From Cellulomonas sp. PhB150 (GTDB taxonomy: Bacteria > Actinomycetota > Actinomycetes > Actinomycetales > Cellulomonadaceae): a stretch of 64,000 bases of DNA. Within the stretch, counting starts at the first letter, position 1; the number at the start of each line of letters is the position of its first letter. The notes under the pieces were generated by a model. The model was not told where the DNA came from. It was given only the letters and a program-made list of their open reading frames with translations, and made no database searches. Shown here one piece after another: positions 53,944-63,443 of the stretch. The DNA is taken from NCBI RefSeq assembly GCF_003755175.1, contig NZ_RKHX01000003.1, forward strand, positions 372,001-436,000, in the 5' to 3' direction. Position numbers and translations under genes: made by a program.

Positions 53944-56900
53944 GTGACCACCACCCCGCCGAGCCCGGCGTCCCCCGCCTCGCGCGGCCGCCGCGGTCGC
54001 GGTCGGGGCGGAGCCGCCCGACGAGAGGGCGCGCCGACGACGGGCGCCCGCCGCCCGCGCGGGGGCACGGGGGCGGGCGAGGCCGACGAGCAGCGCCGTG
54101 CCGCCCGCCGCGCGCGGGACGCCGAGCGCCGTGCGGCCGTCGTCCTGCCGCCGCTGAGCTTCCCGGAGCAGCTGCCCGTCAGCGCCCGGCGCGACGAGAT
54201 CGCCGCGGCGATCCGCGACCACCAGGTCGTCGTCGTCGCGGGCGAGACGGGCTCGGGCAAGACCACCCAGCTGCCGAAGATCGCCCTGGAGCTGGGCCGC
54301 GGCAGGGCCGGCCAGATCGGCCACACCCAGCCCCGGCGCATCGCGGCGCGCAGCGTCGCCGAGCGGATCGCCGAGGAGGTCGGCACCACGCTCGGCGAGA
54401 TCGTCGGCTACCAGGTCCGGTTCACGGACCAGTCGTCGGAGTCGACCCTCGTCAAGGTGATGACGGACGGCATCCTGCTCGCCCAGATCCAGCGCGACCC
54501 GATGCTGTGGTCCTACGACACGCTGATCATCGACGAGGCGCATGAGCGCTCGCTGAACATCGACTTCATCCTCGGCTACCTCACGCGGTTGCTGCCGCGC
54601 CGGCCGGACCTCAAGGTCGTCATCACCTCGGCCACCATCGACTCGGCGCGCTTCGCCGCGCACTTCGCCGACGCGGACGGCGTCCCCGCGCCGGTCGTCG
54701 AGGTCAGCGGCCGCACGTACCCGGTCGAGGTGCGGTACCGGCCCCTGTCGCCCGACGAGCTCGGCACCGACGGCGCGCCCGTCAAGGGCGCCAAGGACCG
54801 CGACCTGCCGACCGCGCTGATCGAGGCCGTCGACGAGCTCATGGTCGAGGGCCCGGGCGACATCCTGGTGTTCTTCTCGGGCGAGCGGGAGATCCGCGAC
54901 GCCGAGGACGCGCTGCGCGGCTCGCTCGGCCCGCGGGTCACCGACCCGCGCCACCCTCAGCACGTCGAGCTGCTCCCGCTGTACAGCCGGCTGTCCGCGG
55001 CGGAGCAGCACCGCGTGTTCGAGCGCCACCAGCACCGACGGATCGTCCTGTCGACCAACGTCGCCGAGACGTCCCTCACGGTGCCCGGCATCCGCTACGT
55101 GATCGACCCCGGCACCGCGCGGATCAGCCGGTGGTCCAAGGCCACGAAGGTGCAGCGGCTGCCGATCGAGCCCATCAGCCAGGCGTCGGCGAACCAGCGC
55201 TCGGGCCGCTGCGGCCGCGTCGCGGACGGCATCGCGATCCGGCTGTACTCCGAGGAGGACTTCGCGTCCCGGCCGTTGTACACCGAGCCGGAGATCCTCC
55301 GTACATCACTCGCGTCGGTCATCCTGCAGATGATCGCGGTGGGTGTCGCGACGACCCCCGAGGACGTCAACGACTTCCCGTTCGTCGACCCGCCCGACGA
55401 CCGCTCGGTGCGCGACGGCGTCCAGCTCCTCACCGAGCTCGGCGCGCTCGAGCACCGCGACGGCGCCACGCGCCTGACCACCACCGGCCGCGCGCTGGCC
55501 CAGCTCCCGATGGACCCCCGCCTGGCTCGGATGATCGTCGAGGGCGGCCACCGCGGCGTGGCGCGCGAGGTCATGATCATCGCCGCCGCGCTGTCCATCC
55601 AGGACCCCCGCGAGCGCCCGGCCGAGGAGCGCGAGCGCGCCGACCAGATGCACGCGCGATTCGCCGACCCCACGTCCGACCTGCTGTCCTACCTCAACCT
55701 GTGGCACTACCTGCGCGACCAGCAGCGCGACCTGTCCGGCTCGGCATTCCGCCGGATGTGCCGCGCGGAGCACCTCAACTACCTGCGGATCCGCGAGTGG
55801 CAGGACGTGGTCACGCAGCTGCGCGAGCTCGCCAAGCCGCTCGACATCGTCGTCGGCGCCCCCCGCCCGAAGGACGAGCCGGAGGGCGAGGTCGACGAGA
55901 CCGTGCGCACGGGCCAGTTCGCGCTCAGCTGGGACGGCGACCGCATCCACATCGCGATCCTGGCCGGGCTCCTGTCGCACATCGGGATGCAGGAGGCCAC
56001 CGAGGTCTCCACCCGCGGCAAGAAGCCCGACGCGCGCGGCGGGCGGCGACCGCGCAACGAGTACCTCGGCGCGCGCGGTGCGCGGTTCGCGCTGTTCCCC
56101 GGCTCCGGCCTGTCCCGCAAGCCCCCCGCCTGGGTGATGGCCGCCGAGCTCGTCGAGACCTCGCGCCTGTGGGGGCGCGACGCCGCGCGCATCCAGCCCG
56201 AGTGGGCCGAGGAGGTCGGCGCGCACCTGGTCAGGCGCACGTACTCCGAGCCGGCCTGGTCGACGAAGCAGGGTGCCGCCACCGCGTTCGAGAAGGTGCT
56301 GCTGTACGGCGTGCCGATCGTCGCGCAGCGCCGCGTGCTGTTCGCCAAGGTCGACCCGGCGCAGGCACGCGAGCTGTTCGTCCGGCACGCGCTCGTCCAG
56401 GGCGAGTGGACCACCCACCACCAGTTCTTCCACGAGAACCGCCGCCTGCTCGCCGAGGCCGAGGCGCTCGAGGCTCGCGCCCGCCGCCGTGACCTGCTGG
56501 TGGACGACGACGTGCTGTTCGACTTCTACGACGAGCGGGTGCCCGACGACGTCGTCTCCGCGCGCCACTTCGACCAGTGGTGGAAGACCGCCCGGCGCGC
56601 CACGCCGGACCTGCTGTCGTTCAGCCGTGAGCTGCTCGTGGCGTCCGACGCGGACCAGATCGACGAGTCGGCGTTCCCCTCGCGCTGGCCGCAGGGCGAC
56701 CTGTCGCTCCCCCTGACCTACCAGTTCCAGCCCGGCACCGAGGCGGACGGCGTGACCGTGCACGTGCCCATCGGCCAGCTCACGCGCGTGCAGCCCGACG
56801 GCTTCGGCTGGATGGTGCCGGGGCTGCTCGACGAGCTCGTCACCGCGACGATCCGCGCGCTGCCCAAGCCCGTGCGCGTGCAGCTGGTGCCGGCCCCGGA

Positions 56901-58200
56901 CGTCGCGCGCCAGGTAGCCGCCTGGATGCGGACGAACATGGCCGCCTGGACCGACACCGTGCGCGCCGGCGACTCCGCGCCCTCGTTCCACGACGCGTTC
57001 GCCTCCGCCGTCCGCGCGCTGCGGGACGTGGAGGTCGCCGACGACGACTTCGGCGACGACCGCCTGCCGAGCCACCTGCGCATGACGTTCCGCGTCGTGG
57101 GGGACAAGGGCGGGGTGATCGACGAGGGCAAGGAGCTCGCGGTGCTGCAGGACCGGCTCGCGTCCCGGGCGCAGCGCGCGGTGGACGACGCGGTGCGCAC
57201 GGCGGTCCAGGCGGCGATGGCCGAGGCCCGCGCGGCCGTCCAGCCCTCGTTGCCCTCGTCGGCGGTTCGTGAAGCACTCGTCCCCCTGAGCGGGCCGAAG
57301 GCTTCACCATCCGCGCCGGCGGCCGGCGCGGCGCCCGCGCTCGACCTCGTGCGTACCGGGCTCACGACCTGGCCCGCCGACCTGCCCGCGCTGCCCGAGG
57401 TCCTCGAGGCGACCGGCTCCGGTGGGGTCGTCGTGCGGGCGTACCCGACGCTCGTCGAGGAGCCCGACCGGTCCGTCGCGGTGCGCGCGCTGGCCGACGA
57501 GTCCGCCGTGCCGGCCGCCGCACGCGCCGGCCTGCGCCGGCTGCTGCTGCTCGACGTCGGCCTCCCGGCGGCCCGCATCACGTCCCGCTGGACCGGCACG
57601 CAGGCCCTCACGCTCGCGGCGAGCCCCTACCCGAGCACCGCGGCGCTGGTCACCGACGTGCAGCTCGCGGCGATCGACGCCCTCGTCGGCCCGACGGTCG
57701 TCCGCGACGCCGAGGCGTACGCCGCCCTGCGCGCGAGGGTCCGCGACGGGCTCGAGGACGCGGTGCACCAGGTGGTCGGCGCCCTCGTCACCGTGCTGAC
57801 CGCGTGGCGCGAGCTCGACGTCGACCTGCGCGGCGCGACGAGCCTGGCCCTGCTGGCCACCGCCCAGGACGTGCGAGCGCAGGCGAACCGGCTCGTGCAC
57901 GACGGGTTCGTCGCGGCCACGGGAGCGGCCCGCCTGCCGCAGCTGACCCGCTACCTGCGCGCGGCGCAGTACCGGCTGTCCAAGGCCGCGGACAACCCGC
58001 AGCGCGACGCCGACCTCGGCTGGCAGGTGCGCGACGCGGCCGAGCAGCTGGAGAACGTCCGGCCGGGTGCCGACCCGGAGAAGGTCGACGAGGTCCGCTG
58101 GCTGCTCGAGGAGCTGCGCGTCAGCCTGTTCGCCCAGCAGCTCGGCACGCCGGTCCCGGTCTCGCCGACGCGTATCCGCAAGGCGATCGCCGCGCTCTGA
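53944..58200 (+). CDS. hrpA: ATP-dependent RNA helicase HrpA
   Basis: 1418 residues, DEAH-box family, with the long C-terminal DUF3418 region seen in bacterial HrpA. A basic, disordered Arg/Gly-rich N-terminus (about 1-60) precedes the helicase core: GETGSGKTTQ (about residue 100), IIDEAHERSLN, TSATIDSARF, STNVAETSLT and QRSGRCGR. HrpA unwinds RNA and rescues stalled ribosomes. GTG 53944 start; no clear ribosome site, so possibly leaderless. Converges with the following gene, with a 3-bp gap. Confidence 0.93.
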   Translation: MTTTPPSPASPASRGRRGRGRGGAARREGAPTTGARRPRGGTGAGEADEQRRAARRARDAERRAAVVLPPLSFPEQLPVSARRDEIAAAIRDHQVVVVAGETGSGKTTQLPKIALELGRGRAGQIGHTQPRRIAARSVAERIAEEVGTTLGEIVGYQVRFTDQSSESTLVKVMTDGILLAQIQRDPMLWSYDTLIIDEAHERSLNIDFILGYLTRLLPRRPDLKVVITSATIDSARFAAHFADADGVPAPVVEVSGRTYPVEVRYRPLSPDELGTDGAPVKGAKDRDLPTALIEAVDELMVEGPGDILVFFSGEREIRDAEDALRGSLGPRVTDPRHPQHVELLPLYSRLSAAEQHRVFERHQHRRIVLSTNVAETSLTVPGIRYVIDPGTARISRWSKATKVQRLPIEPISQASANQRSGRCGRVADGIAIRLYSEEDFASRPLYTEPEILRTSLASVILQMIAVGVATTPEDVNDFPFVDPPDDRSVRDGVQLLTELGALEHRDGATRLTTTGRALAQLPMDPRLARMIVEGGHRGVAREVMIIAAALSIQDPRERPAEERERADQMHARFADPTSDLLSYLNLWHYLRDQQRDLSGSAFRRMCRAEHLNYLRIREWQDVVTQLRELAKPLDIVVGAPRPKDEPEGEVDETVRTGQFALSWDGDRIHIAILAGLLSHIGMQEATEVSTRGKKPDARGGRRPRNEYLGARGARFALFPGSGLSRKPPAWVMAAELVETSRLWGRDAARIQPEWAEEVGAHLVRRTYSEPAWSTKQGAATAFEKVLLYGVPIVAQRRVLFAKVDPAQARELFVRHALVQGEWTTHHQFFHENRRLLAEAEALEARARRRDLLVDDDVLFDFYDERVPDDVVSARHFDQWWKTARRATPDLLSFSRELLVASDADQIDESAFPSRWPQGDLSLPLTYQFQPGTEADGVTVHVPIGQLTRVQPDGFGWMVPGLLDELVTATIRALPKPVRVQLVPAPDVARQVAAWMRTNMAAWTDTVRAGDSAPSFHDAFASAVRALRDVEVADDDFGDDRLPSHLRMTFRVVGDKGGVIDEGKELAVLQDRLASRAQRAVDDAVRTAVQAAMAEARAAVQPSLPSSAVREALVPLSGPKASPSAPAAGAAPALDLVRTGLTTWPADLPALPEVLEATGSGGVVVRAYPTLVEEPDRSVAVRALADESAVPAAARAGLRRLLLLDVGLPAARITSRWTGTQALTLAASPYPSTAALVTDVQLAAIDALVGPTVVRDAEAYAALRARVRDGLEDAVHQVVGALVTVLTAWRELDVDLRGATSLALLATAQDVRAQANRLVHDGFVAATGAARLPQLTRYLRAAQYRLSKAADNPQRDADLGWQVRDAAEQLENVRPGADPEKVDEVRWLLEELRVSLFAQQLGTPVPVSPTRIRKAIAAL

Positions 58201-58203
58201 TCG

Positions 58204-59046
58204 TCAGGACCGCGGCTCGCTCGGCCCGTCCTCGCCGGCCACGAGGTCCCCGCAGCTGACCTCCTGCGCCGTGGTCACCACGGGGTCGTCCTTCGCGGCG
58301 CCGGTCGCGACCTGCTCGGCATCGCCGTTCGTCGCCGTCCTCCCGTCGGCGGACAGGTCCACGAACGTCCGCGTGACGTCGAACGTCGCGCCGTCGTCGG
58401 CCGACACCGCGTTCAGCCCGGCCAGCCGCAGGACCCCGCCGTCCGACGTGCAGCCCACACCCGTACCGGCGTCGCCGAACCCGCGGTCGAACGTGTACGG
58501 CTCGCCCTGCGCGTTCTGCACCGGCGTCACCGCGCACCCCGACAGCGAGAAGAGCAGCGCCTCACGGCCTAGGTCGACGAGCGCGATCGGCACCTCGTCC
58601 GTCTGGACGACCTGCACGACCGCCGACGCCGGCTCCGGGCTCGCGCTGTCGATCGCGGCGGAGAACGTCGCGCCGGACGCGGTCGTGATCCCGAACCGCC
58701 GGTCGGCGCCGCCGGTGATCCACCCCTGGTCCTCGCGGCCGTCGCCGTCCACGTCCGCGACCTCGGCGACACCGGCGTCCTCCGGCGTGGTGTCGTCCGT
58801 CGCGGCGCAGCCCGCGGGGGCAGCGGTCGTGGTGGTGGTCGCGGTCGGTGTGTCCGACGGCGTCGCAGCCGGGGTGCTCGTCGTGCTCGTCGTGCTCGTC
58901 GTCGGCTGCGGCGCCGCCGCGTCGTCGTCGTCGGGCCTCGTCGCGACGATCACCGCGACGACGACCGCCACCACGACGACGCACGCCACGATCACCCAGG
59001 CCCAGGTGCGGCGGGACGCGGTCGGGTTCGGCTCTGGTGTGCTCAC
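58204..59046 (-). CDS. Exported protein with Thr/Pro linker and Ca-loop-like motif
   Basis: 280 residues. One N-terminal membrane helix (about 14-36, VIVACVVVVAVVVAVIVAT), then an Asp-rich and Thr/Ser/Pro linker (TTSTTSTTST) encoded partly by a tandem 9-bp repeat. The extracytoplasmic domain (about 78-280) includes ADVDGDGREDQ, which resembles an FG-GAP/VCBS calcium loop, and four cysteines likely paired outside the cell. Function unknown; possibly a surface-binding protein. GAGGGG-type site upstream of the ATG. Confidence 0.78.
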   Translation of the reverse strand: MSTPEPNPTASRRTWAWVIVACVVVVAVVVAVIVATRPDDDDAAAPQPTTSTTSTTSTPAATPSDTPTATTTTTAAPAGCAATDDTTPEDAGVAEVADVDGDGREDQGWITGGADRRFGITTASGATFSAAIDSASPEPASAVVQVVQTDEVPIALVDLGREALLFSLSGCAVTPVQNAQGEPYTFDRGFGDAGTGVGCTSDGGVLRLAGLNAVSADDGATFDVTRTFVDLSADGRTATNGDAEQVATGAAKDDPVVTTAQEVSCGDLVAGEDGPSEPRS

Positions 59047-59069
59047 CCCTCCTTCCTACCCCGCGCGCC

Positions 59070-59861
59070 TCACCGCTGCCGCCGGAACAGCACGCTCGAC
59101 GCGACCCAGCCGACGAGCAGCAGGCCCACGCACCAGGCGACCGCCTGGGCGGCCGACGAGCCCACGGGGGTGCCCAGCAGCAGCCCGCGCAGGGTGTCCG
59201 CGACGGGCGTCACCGGGTTCCACGCGGCGATCGACGAGAGGACCGACGGCATGGACTCGACCGGGACGAACGCGCTGGAGACGTAGGGGAGGAACAGGAT
59301 GGCGAACGAGAACCCGCTCGCCGCCTCCGGACCGGACGCGACGACGCCGATGGCGACCGCGATCCAGGTCAGCGCGGCGACGTACAGGGCGATGAGGCCG
59401 ATCGCCGCGCACCAGTCGAGCACCGAGGCCTTCGCGTCGAAGCCGATGAGCAGTGCGATGCCGACCACGAGCGCGGTGGAGACGGCGTTGCGCGCCATGC
59501 TCGCCGCCACGTGGCCCGTCATCACGCCCGTCGCGCGGATCGGCATCGACCGGAACCGGTCCATGATCCCGGCGGTGATGTCGCTCGCCACGTCCACAGC
59601 CGTCGTCGAGGCGCCGTAGCCGGCGGTGAGCAGCAGGATGCCAGGGACGACGAAGTCGACGTAGTCCATGCCCGACTGGATGGCCCCGCCGAACACGTAC
59701 ACGAACATCAGCAGCAGCATCACGGGGAGCATGACCGCGAGCAGCAGGGTGTCGAGCTGGCGGGTGGACCGGCGCAGGCACCGGCCGACGAGTGCGAGCG
59801 TGTCGCCGAGGCTCCCCGTGGGCGACTGGTCGACGCGGGGGGTCAGGTCGAGGGTGGTCAT
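59070..59861 (-). CDS. ABC-2 type export permease (DrrB-like)
   Basis: 263 residues with six membrane helices of the ABC-2 fold. DRFRSMPIRATGVMTGHV and NPVTPVADTLRGLLLG are typical of DrrB-type daunorubicin/antibiotic exporters and similar lipid or drug transporters. Its ATG overlaps the ATPase stop (ATGA), so the subunits are coupled. Substrate unknown; likely a drug-resistance-type efflux unit controlled by the divergent TetR gene. Confidence 0.9.
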   Translation of the reverse strand: MTTLDLTPRVDQSPTGSLGDTLALVGRCLRRSTRQLDTLLLAVMLPVMLLLMFVYVFGGAIQSGMDYVDFVVPGILLLTAGYGASTTAVDVASDITAGIMDRFRSMPIRATGVMTGHVAASMARNAVSTALVVGIALLIGFDAKASVLDWCAAIGLIALYVAALTWIAVAIGVVASGPEAASGFSFAILFLPYVSSAFVPVESMPSVLSSIAAWNPVTPVADTLRGLLLGTPVGSSAAQAVAWCVGLLLVGWVASSVLFRRQR

Positions 59862-60766
59862 CGGGTCTCCTGGAGCTCTCGGGCCTCGGTGGTGGCGGCA
59901 TCGGCGGGCTGGCCGGTCAGGGTGAGGAAGACGTCGTCGAGGGTCGGGGTGCGCACGGCCCAGCTCTCGACGGGCAGGCCGCGGCGCTCGACGTCGCCGA
60001 GGATGCGGTGCACGTCGCCGACCGAGCCGTCGGTCTCGATGCGCTCGATCCCCGTGGGCGTCGTCAGCTCGACGTGCGCGGCGCCGACCTGGCCCTTGAG
60101 CTCGGCCGCCGTCCCGCTGGCGATGACGCGGCCGTGGTCGATCACCGCGACCCGGTCGGCGAGCTGGTCGGCCTCCTCGAGGTACTGCGTCGTGAGCAGC
60201 ACGGTCGTGCCCGCCCGGACGGCGTCGCCGATGACGGTCCACAGGTCGTTGCGGCTGCGGGGGTCGAGACCCGTCGTCGGCTCGTCGAGGACGAGCACCT
60301 GCGGGCGGCTGAGCAGGCTCGCCGCGAGGTCCAGCCGGCGTCGCATGCCGCCCGAGTACGTCTTGACCGGACGGCGTGCCGCGTCGGTGAGGTCGAACAG
60401 CTCGAGCAGCGCCGCGGGGCGGGTTCGCGCCTCGGTGCGGCCCAGGTGCGACAGCCGGGCCATGAGGCGCAGGTTCTCCTCGCCCGTGAGCAGCTCGTCG
60501 ACCGCCGCGAACTGCCCCGTGAGGCTGATCGCGGCCCGGACGCGGCCCGGGCTGCGGACGACGTCGTAGCCGGCGACGGTCACCGTGCCCGCGTCGGGGC
60601 GGAGCAGCGTGGACAGGATGCGGACCGTCGTCGTCTTGCCGGCGCCGTTGGGGCCGAGCAGGGCGAGCACCTCGCCGCGTGCGACCTCGAGGTCGACGCC
60701 GTCGAGGACGGTCACGTCACCGTAGGACTTGCGCAGCCCCTGCACGGCGATGATCGGAGCGGTCAT
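59858..60766 (-). CDS. ABC exporter ATPase (DrrA-like)
   Basis: 302 residues. Walker A is GPNGAGKTTTVR, the signature YSGGMRRRLDLAASL, and Walker B VLVLDEPTTGLD, followed by the H-loop region TTQYLEEADQLADR. The C-terminal DrrA-type extension (GDVHRILGDVERRGL) is present. AAAGGA precedes the ATG. It powers the adjacent permease. A palindrome lies just upstream between it and the divergent TetR gene. Confidence 0.92.
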   Translation of the reverse strand: MTAPIIAVQGLRKSYGDVTVLDGVDLEVARGEVLALLGPNGAGKTTTVRILSTLLRPDAGTVTVAGYDVVRSPGRVRAAISLTGQFAAVDELLTGEENLRLMARLSHLGRTEARTRPAALLELFDLTDAARRPVKTYSGGMRRRLDLAASLLSRPQVLVLDEPTTGLDPRSRNDLWTVIGDAVRAGTTVLLTTQYLEEADQLADRVAVIDHGRVIASGTAAELKGQVGAAHVELTTPTGIERIETDGSVGDVHRILGDVERRGLPVESWAVRTPTLDDVFLTLTGQPADAATTEARELQETR

Positions 60767-60798
60767 CGTGGTTCCTTTCTGCGTACGTCGTAAACTGT

Positions 60799-60817
60799 GT
60801 GTGTATGTCATACACAC
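60799..60817. promoter_or_regulatory. TetR-type operator palindrome
   Basis: GTGTGTATG, one central T, then CATACACAC: a perfect 19-bp inverted repeat between the divergent exporter and TetR genes. AT-richer sequence (TTATAG at 60818-60823) follows and could be the -10 of the TetR promoter. One dimer here could repress both directions. Confidence 0.75.
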
Positions 60818-60846
60818 TTATAGGATCGGACGTCAAGGAGGTTGCT

Positions 60847-62040
60847 GTGACCGAGCACGACGAGCTGGACCCCAGCGCCGAGGCGCGCGAGCAGCGCGAG
60901 GCCGAGGACGCACGCCGCGAGGCCGACGCGTTGCGACGCGACCGCGAGCGCGACGAGCGGGCGGCGCAGAAGGAGGCCGAGCGGGCTCGACGCGACGCCG
61001 AGAAGATCGACCGCACCCGCGCGAAGGACGCCGAGCAGGCGCGGCGGTCGGAGGACGAGCGCGAGCAGGACGCGGCGAAGGCGGCCGACGCCGCCCGGCG
61101 CGACCAGGAGCGGACCGAGCGCGACCGGGCCAAGGCGGACCAGAACGCGCAGCGCGAGCGCGAGCGGGCAGCCCGCGACGCCGCCCGCGAGGCGGGCAGG
61201 GCACTGCGCGACGCGGCGAAGGCCGAGCGCGCCGCAGCACTGGCGCAGCAGCGGGCCGCGCGCGAGGCGGAGAAGGCGCGCGCGGAGGCCGAGCGGGCCG
61301 GCGACGGACCGGGCCCGGACCTCGCCGGGCTCCCACGCGACCTCGCGGTGCTGTGGCGGGCACCGGCGCCGGGCCGACGCGGGCGGCGACCGGGCCTGAC
61401 CGTCGAGCAGATCGCCGACGCCGGCATCGCGCTGGCGGACACCGAGGGGATCGCCAGCGTCTCGATGGCGCGGCTCGCCGAGTCGCTCGGCTTCACGACG
61501 ATGTCGCTCTACCGGTACGTGTCGTCGAAGGACGAGGTGCTCGCGCTGATGTCCGACCGTGCGGGCGGGCGGCCGCCGCTCGTGGGTCCCAAGGTGGGGG
61601 ACTGGAGGGCGCGGCTCGAGGTGCTGCTCGGCGAGCAGCGCCCGGTCATCGCGGCGCACCCCTGGCTCGCGCAGACCACGTCCGTGCTGCACGCGCTCGG
61701 CCCCAACCGGCTCGCCTGGATGGAGGCGATGCTCGCGGCGCTCGACGACACGCCGCTGTCCCCGGCGGACCGGCTCGCCGTCACCGGCACGCTCGCCGCG
61801 CACATGCTCGACGAGGCGCGCGTCGCGTCGGCGATCGCTGCCCGGCGCACCGAGCTGGTGGAGGAGGACCTCGCCGCGTCGCCCGACGAGCTCGTCCTGC
61901 TGCTCGCCGACGAGCAGACGCACCCCGCCCTCGTGGCCGCCGCGCGCGCGGGGGCGTTCGCCGCGCCCGACGAGGGCGCGCTGCCGTTCGGGACGCGGGT
62001 GATCCTCGACGGGATCGAGGCGATGATCGCCCGCGCCTGA
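60847..62040 (+). CDS. TetR regulator with a long N-terminal charged coiled coil
   Basis: 397 residues, about twice the usual TetR length. Residues 1-165 are almost entirely Ala/Arg/Glu/Asp/Lys with heptad spacing (RERERAARDAAREAG, for example) and should form a long coiled coil or single alpha helix. The TetR helix-turn-helix (LTVEQIADAGIALADTEG, then SLGFTTMSLYRYVSSKDE) begins at about residue 195, followed by a TetR_C ligand domain. AAGGAGG lies ahead of the GTG start, supporting the long form. It presumably represses the divergent exporter. Confidence 0.9.
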   Translation: MTEHDELDPSAEAREQREAEDARREADALRRDRERDERAAQKEAERARRDAEKIDRTRAKDAEQARRSEDEREQDAAKAADAARRDQERTERDRAKADQNAQRERERAARDAAREAGRALRDAAKAERAAALAQQRAAREAEKARAEAERAGDGPGPDLAGLPRDLAVLWRAPAPGRRGRRPGLTVEQIADAGIALADTEGIASVSMARLAESLGFTTMSLYRYVSSKDEVLALMSDRAGGRPPLVGPKVGDWRARLEVLLGEQRPVIAAHPWLAQTTSVLHALGPNRLAWMEAMLAALDDTPLSPADRLAVTGTLAAHMLDEARVASAIAARRTELVEEDLAASPDELVLLLADEQTHPALVAAARAGAFAAPDEGALPFGTRVILDGIEAMIARA

Positions 62041-62067
62041 GCCCGGACCCCACGGCCCGCCTGAGCC

Positions 62068-62164
62068 TCGAGCCGACCACAGCCCCGGGGCCGGGCGCCC
62101 GCGTCCACAATTCGCCCCGGAACCCTGCCCCGATGTCGGAGCGCAGCGGCAGACTCACCCCATG
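62068..62164. repeat. Dispersed upstream element, copy 2
   Basis: Shares the 19-mer at 62068-62086 and a similar downstream layout with 35214-35309, ending at an ATG (here the start of the 3-methyladenine glycosylase). May be a shared promoter or leader module, or a relic of duplication. Confidence 0.5.
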
Positions 62165-62812
62165 ACCGATGTCGCCCTGGGCAACGCCGCCGCGGGGACC
62201 ACCTCCGTGGATCCTGCCGCCGCCCCCGCCAGCACCCTCACCGCCCGGCGCTGCTTCGGCGACGGCAACCCGCTGTACGAGCGCTACCACGACGAGGAGT
62301 GGGGCGTGCCGGTGCACGGCGAGCACGCCCTGTACGAGCGGTTCACCCTCGAGGCGTTCCAGTCCGGCCTCGCCTGGATCACCGTCCTGCGCAAGCGCCC
62401 CGCGTTCCGCGAGGCGTTCGCCGACTTCGACCCCGAGGTCGTGGCTGAGTACGACGACACCGACGTGGCCCGCCTCATGGCCGACGCGTCGATCGTCCGC
62501 AACCGCGCCAAGATCGACGCCGCGATCGCCAACGCCCGCGCCCTGCGGGACCTGCACGCAGCCGGCGGCACGCTCGACCAGATCCTGTGGTCGTTCGCAC
62601 CCGACCGCTCCGACTGGGTCCGCCCGTCCACGTGGGCCGGCCTGGCGGCGACGACACCCGAGTCGAAGGCACTCGCCAAGGAGCTCAAGGCCCGCGGTTT
62701 CCGGTTCGTCGGCCCGACCACGGCCTACGCCGCGATGCAGGCCTGCGGCGTCGTCGACGACCACCTCGCAGGGTGCCCCGTCGTCCTCGCGCGCACGCCC
62801 ACCACCGCCTGA
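62162..62812 (+). CDS. tag: DNA-3-methyladenine glycosylase I
   Basis: 216 residues. Removes 3-methyladenine during alkylation repair. The HhH-type TAG fold is clear: RCFGDGNPLYERYHDEEWG, ERFTLEAFQSGLAW with the catalytic-site Glu, and RFVGPTTAYAAMQACG. The four zinc ligands of Tag are Cys31, His43, and the C-terminal DHLAGC His and Cys. About 30 extra N-terminal residues precede the usual start; an internal start is possible but no better ribosome site is seen. Confidence 0.93.
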   Translation: MTDVALGNAAAGTTSVDPAAAPASTLTARRCFGDGNPLYERYHDEEWGVPVHGEHALYERFTLEAFQSGLAWITVLRKRPAFREAFADFDPEVVAEYDDTDVARLMADASIVRNRAKIDAAIANARALRDLHAAGGTLDQILWSFAPDRSDWVRPSTWAGLAATTPESKALAKELKARGFRFVGPTTAYAAMQACGVVDDHLAGCPVVLARTPTTA

Positions 62813-62914
62813 CCGCCGCACCCGGTGCAGGTGGCTGCCGCGCGTTGCTCCTGGCGGGTGACGTTGCCCGTGCGGAGTTCTGCCACGTCCCCCTAACGGG
62901 CTACTCTGCCGCGC

Positions 62915-63127
62915 ATGACCGATCTGCCCCGCAGCGAGCCCGGCGACGACGCCGCACGTGCCGCACGCGAGGCGCTGGTCGGATCGGCCGCCCCGGACGC
63001 GTCCATCCTCGCGGCGGTCCAGGACGGCCTGATGTCCGTCCCTGCGCCCGCGCCGAGCTCGTGGTTCGACGTCCCGTCGCAGCGCCAGCGCCCCCAGCCC
63101 TTCACGCCGCCCCGCCGCCGCGGCTGA
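62915..63127 (+). CDS. Hypothetical 70-residue protein
   Basis: Small soluble protein, Ala/Pro/Asp-rich, with a basic PRRRG C-terminus. There is no Shine-Dalgarno site, but TACTCT lies about 10 bases before the ATG, so it may be expressed from a leaderless transcript. Codon use is typical of the window. No family recognised; the hairpin repeat copy 2 follows. Confidence 0.5.
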   Translation: MTDLPRSEPGDDAARAAREALVGSAAPDASILAAVQDGLMSVPAPAPSSWFDVPSQRQRPQPFTPPRRRG

Positions 63128-63190
63128 TCCGCAGAGGCCGGCCCCCCAGCCCGGCCCGCCCCGCTCGCGTCCGGCTGGTCCCGGCACCGC

Positions 63191-63234
63191 TGCGTTCAGC
63201 GTTCCTGCCGCCAGGCGCGACCAACGCTGAGCAC
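63191..63234. repeat. 44-bp hairpin repeat, copy 2
   Basis: Left 20 and right 12 bases are identical to 1472-1515, with the same total length but different central sequence. The arms form an 8-bp stem here. It lies after the 70-residue ORF and before the SAM riboswitch. Confidence 0.7.
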
Positions 63235-63345
63235 AAGCGCGTCGGATCGGCTCTTGCGTTGCCAGCAGCCGTGGTGCGGACTCCGTCGTCTCACTGACTG
63301 GGAAACCTTGCCCACGATGCGAGAGCGTGGCTAATCTTCAGCCAA

Positions 63346-63435
63346 CCATCCAGAGCGGCCGAGAGACCTGGCTCATTGACGCCGCAGCAACCCCCTTCGC
63401 GACGAGGGTGTGGGTGCTTCCGCCAGGACCGATGG
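63346..63435 (+). ncRNA. SAM (S-box) riboswitch upstream of metF
   Basis: The leader contains an S-box-type core: P1 pairs CCATC (63346-63350) with GATGG (63431-63435), and GCGGCCGAGAGACCTGGC, CCGCAGCAACC and GGTGCTTCCGCC occur in the family order. It is immediately ahead of metF, a methionine-biosynthesis gene, as expected for a switch that lowers expression when S-adenosylmethionine is abundant. The ribosome site GGAG begins within the last bases of P1, which suggests translational control. Confidence 0.85.
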
Positions 63436-63443
63436 AGTGAACC

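Noticed and set aside
58840-58930. Short tandem repeat (gtgctcgtc units) as a CRISPR or regulatory repeat
   Set aside because: It is in frame within the Thr/Ser linker of the exported protein at 58204-59046 and simply encodes that linker.
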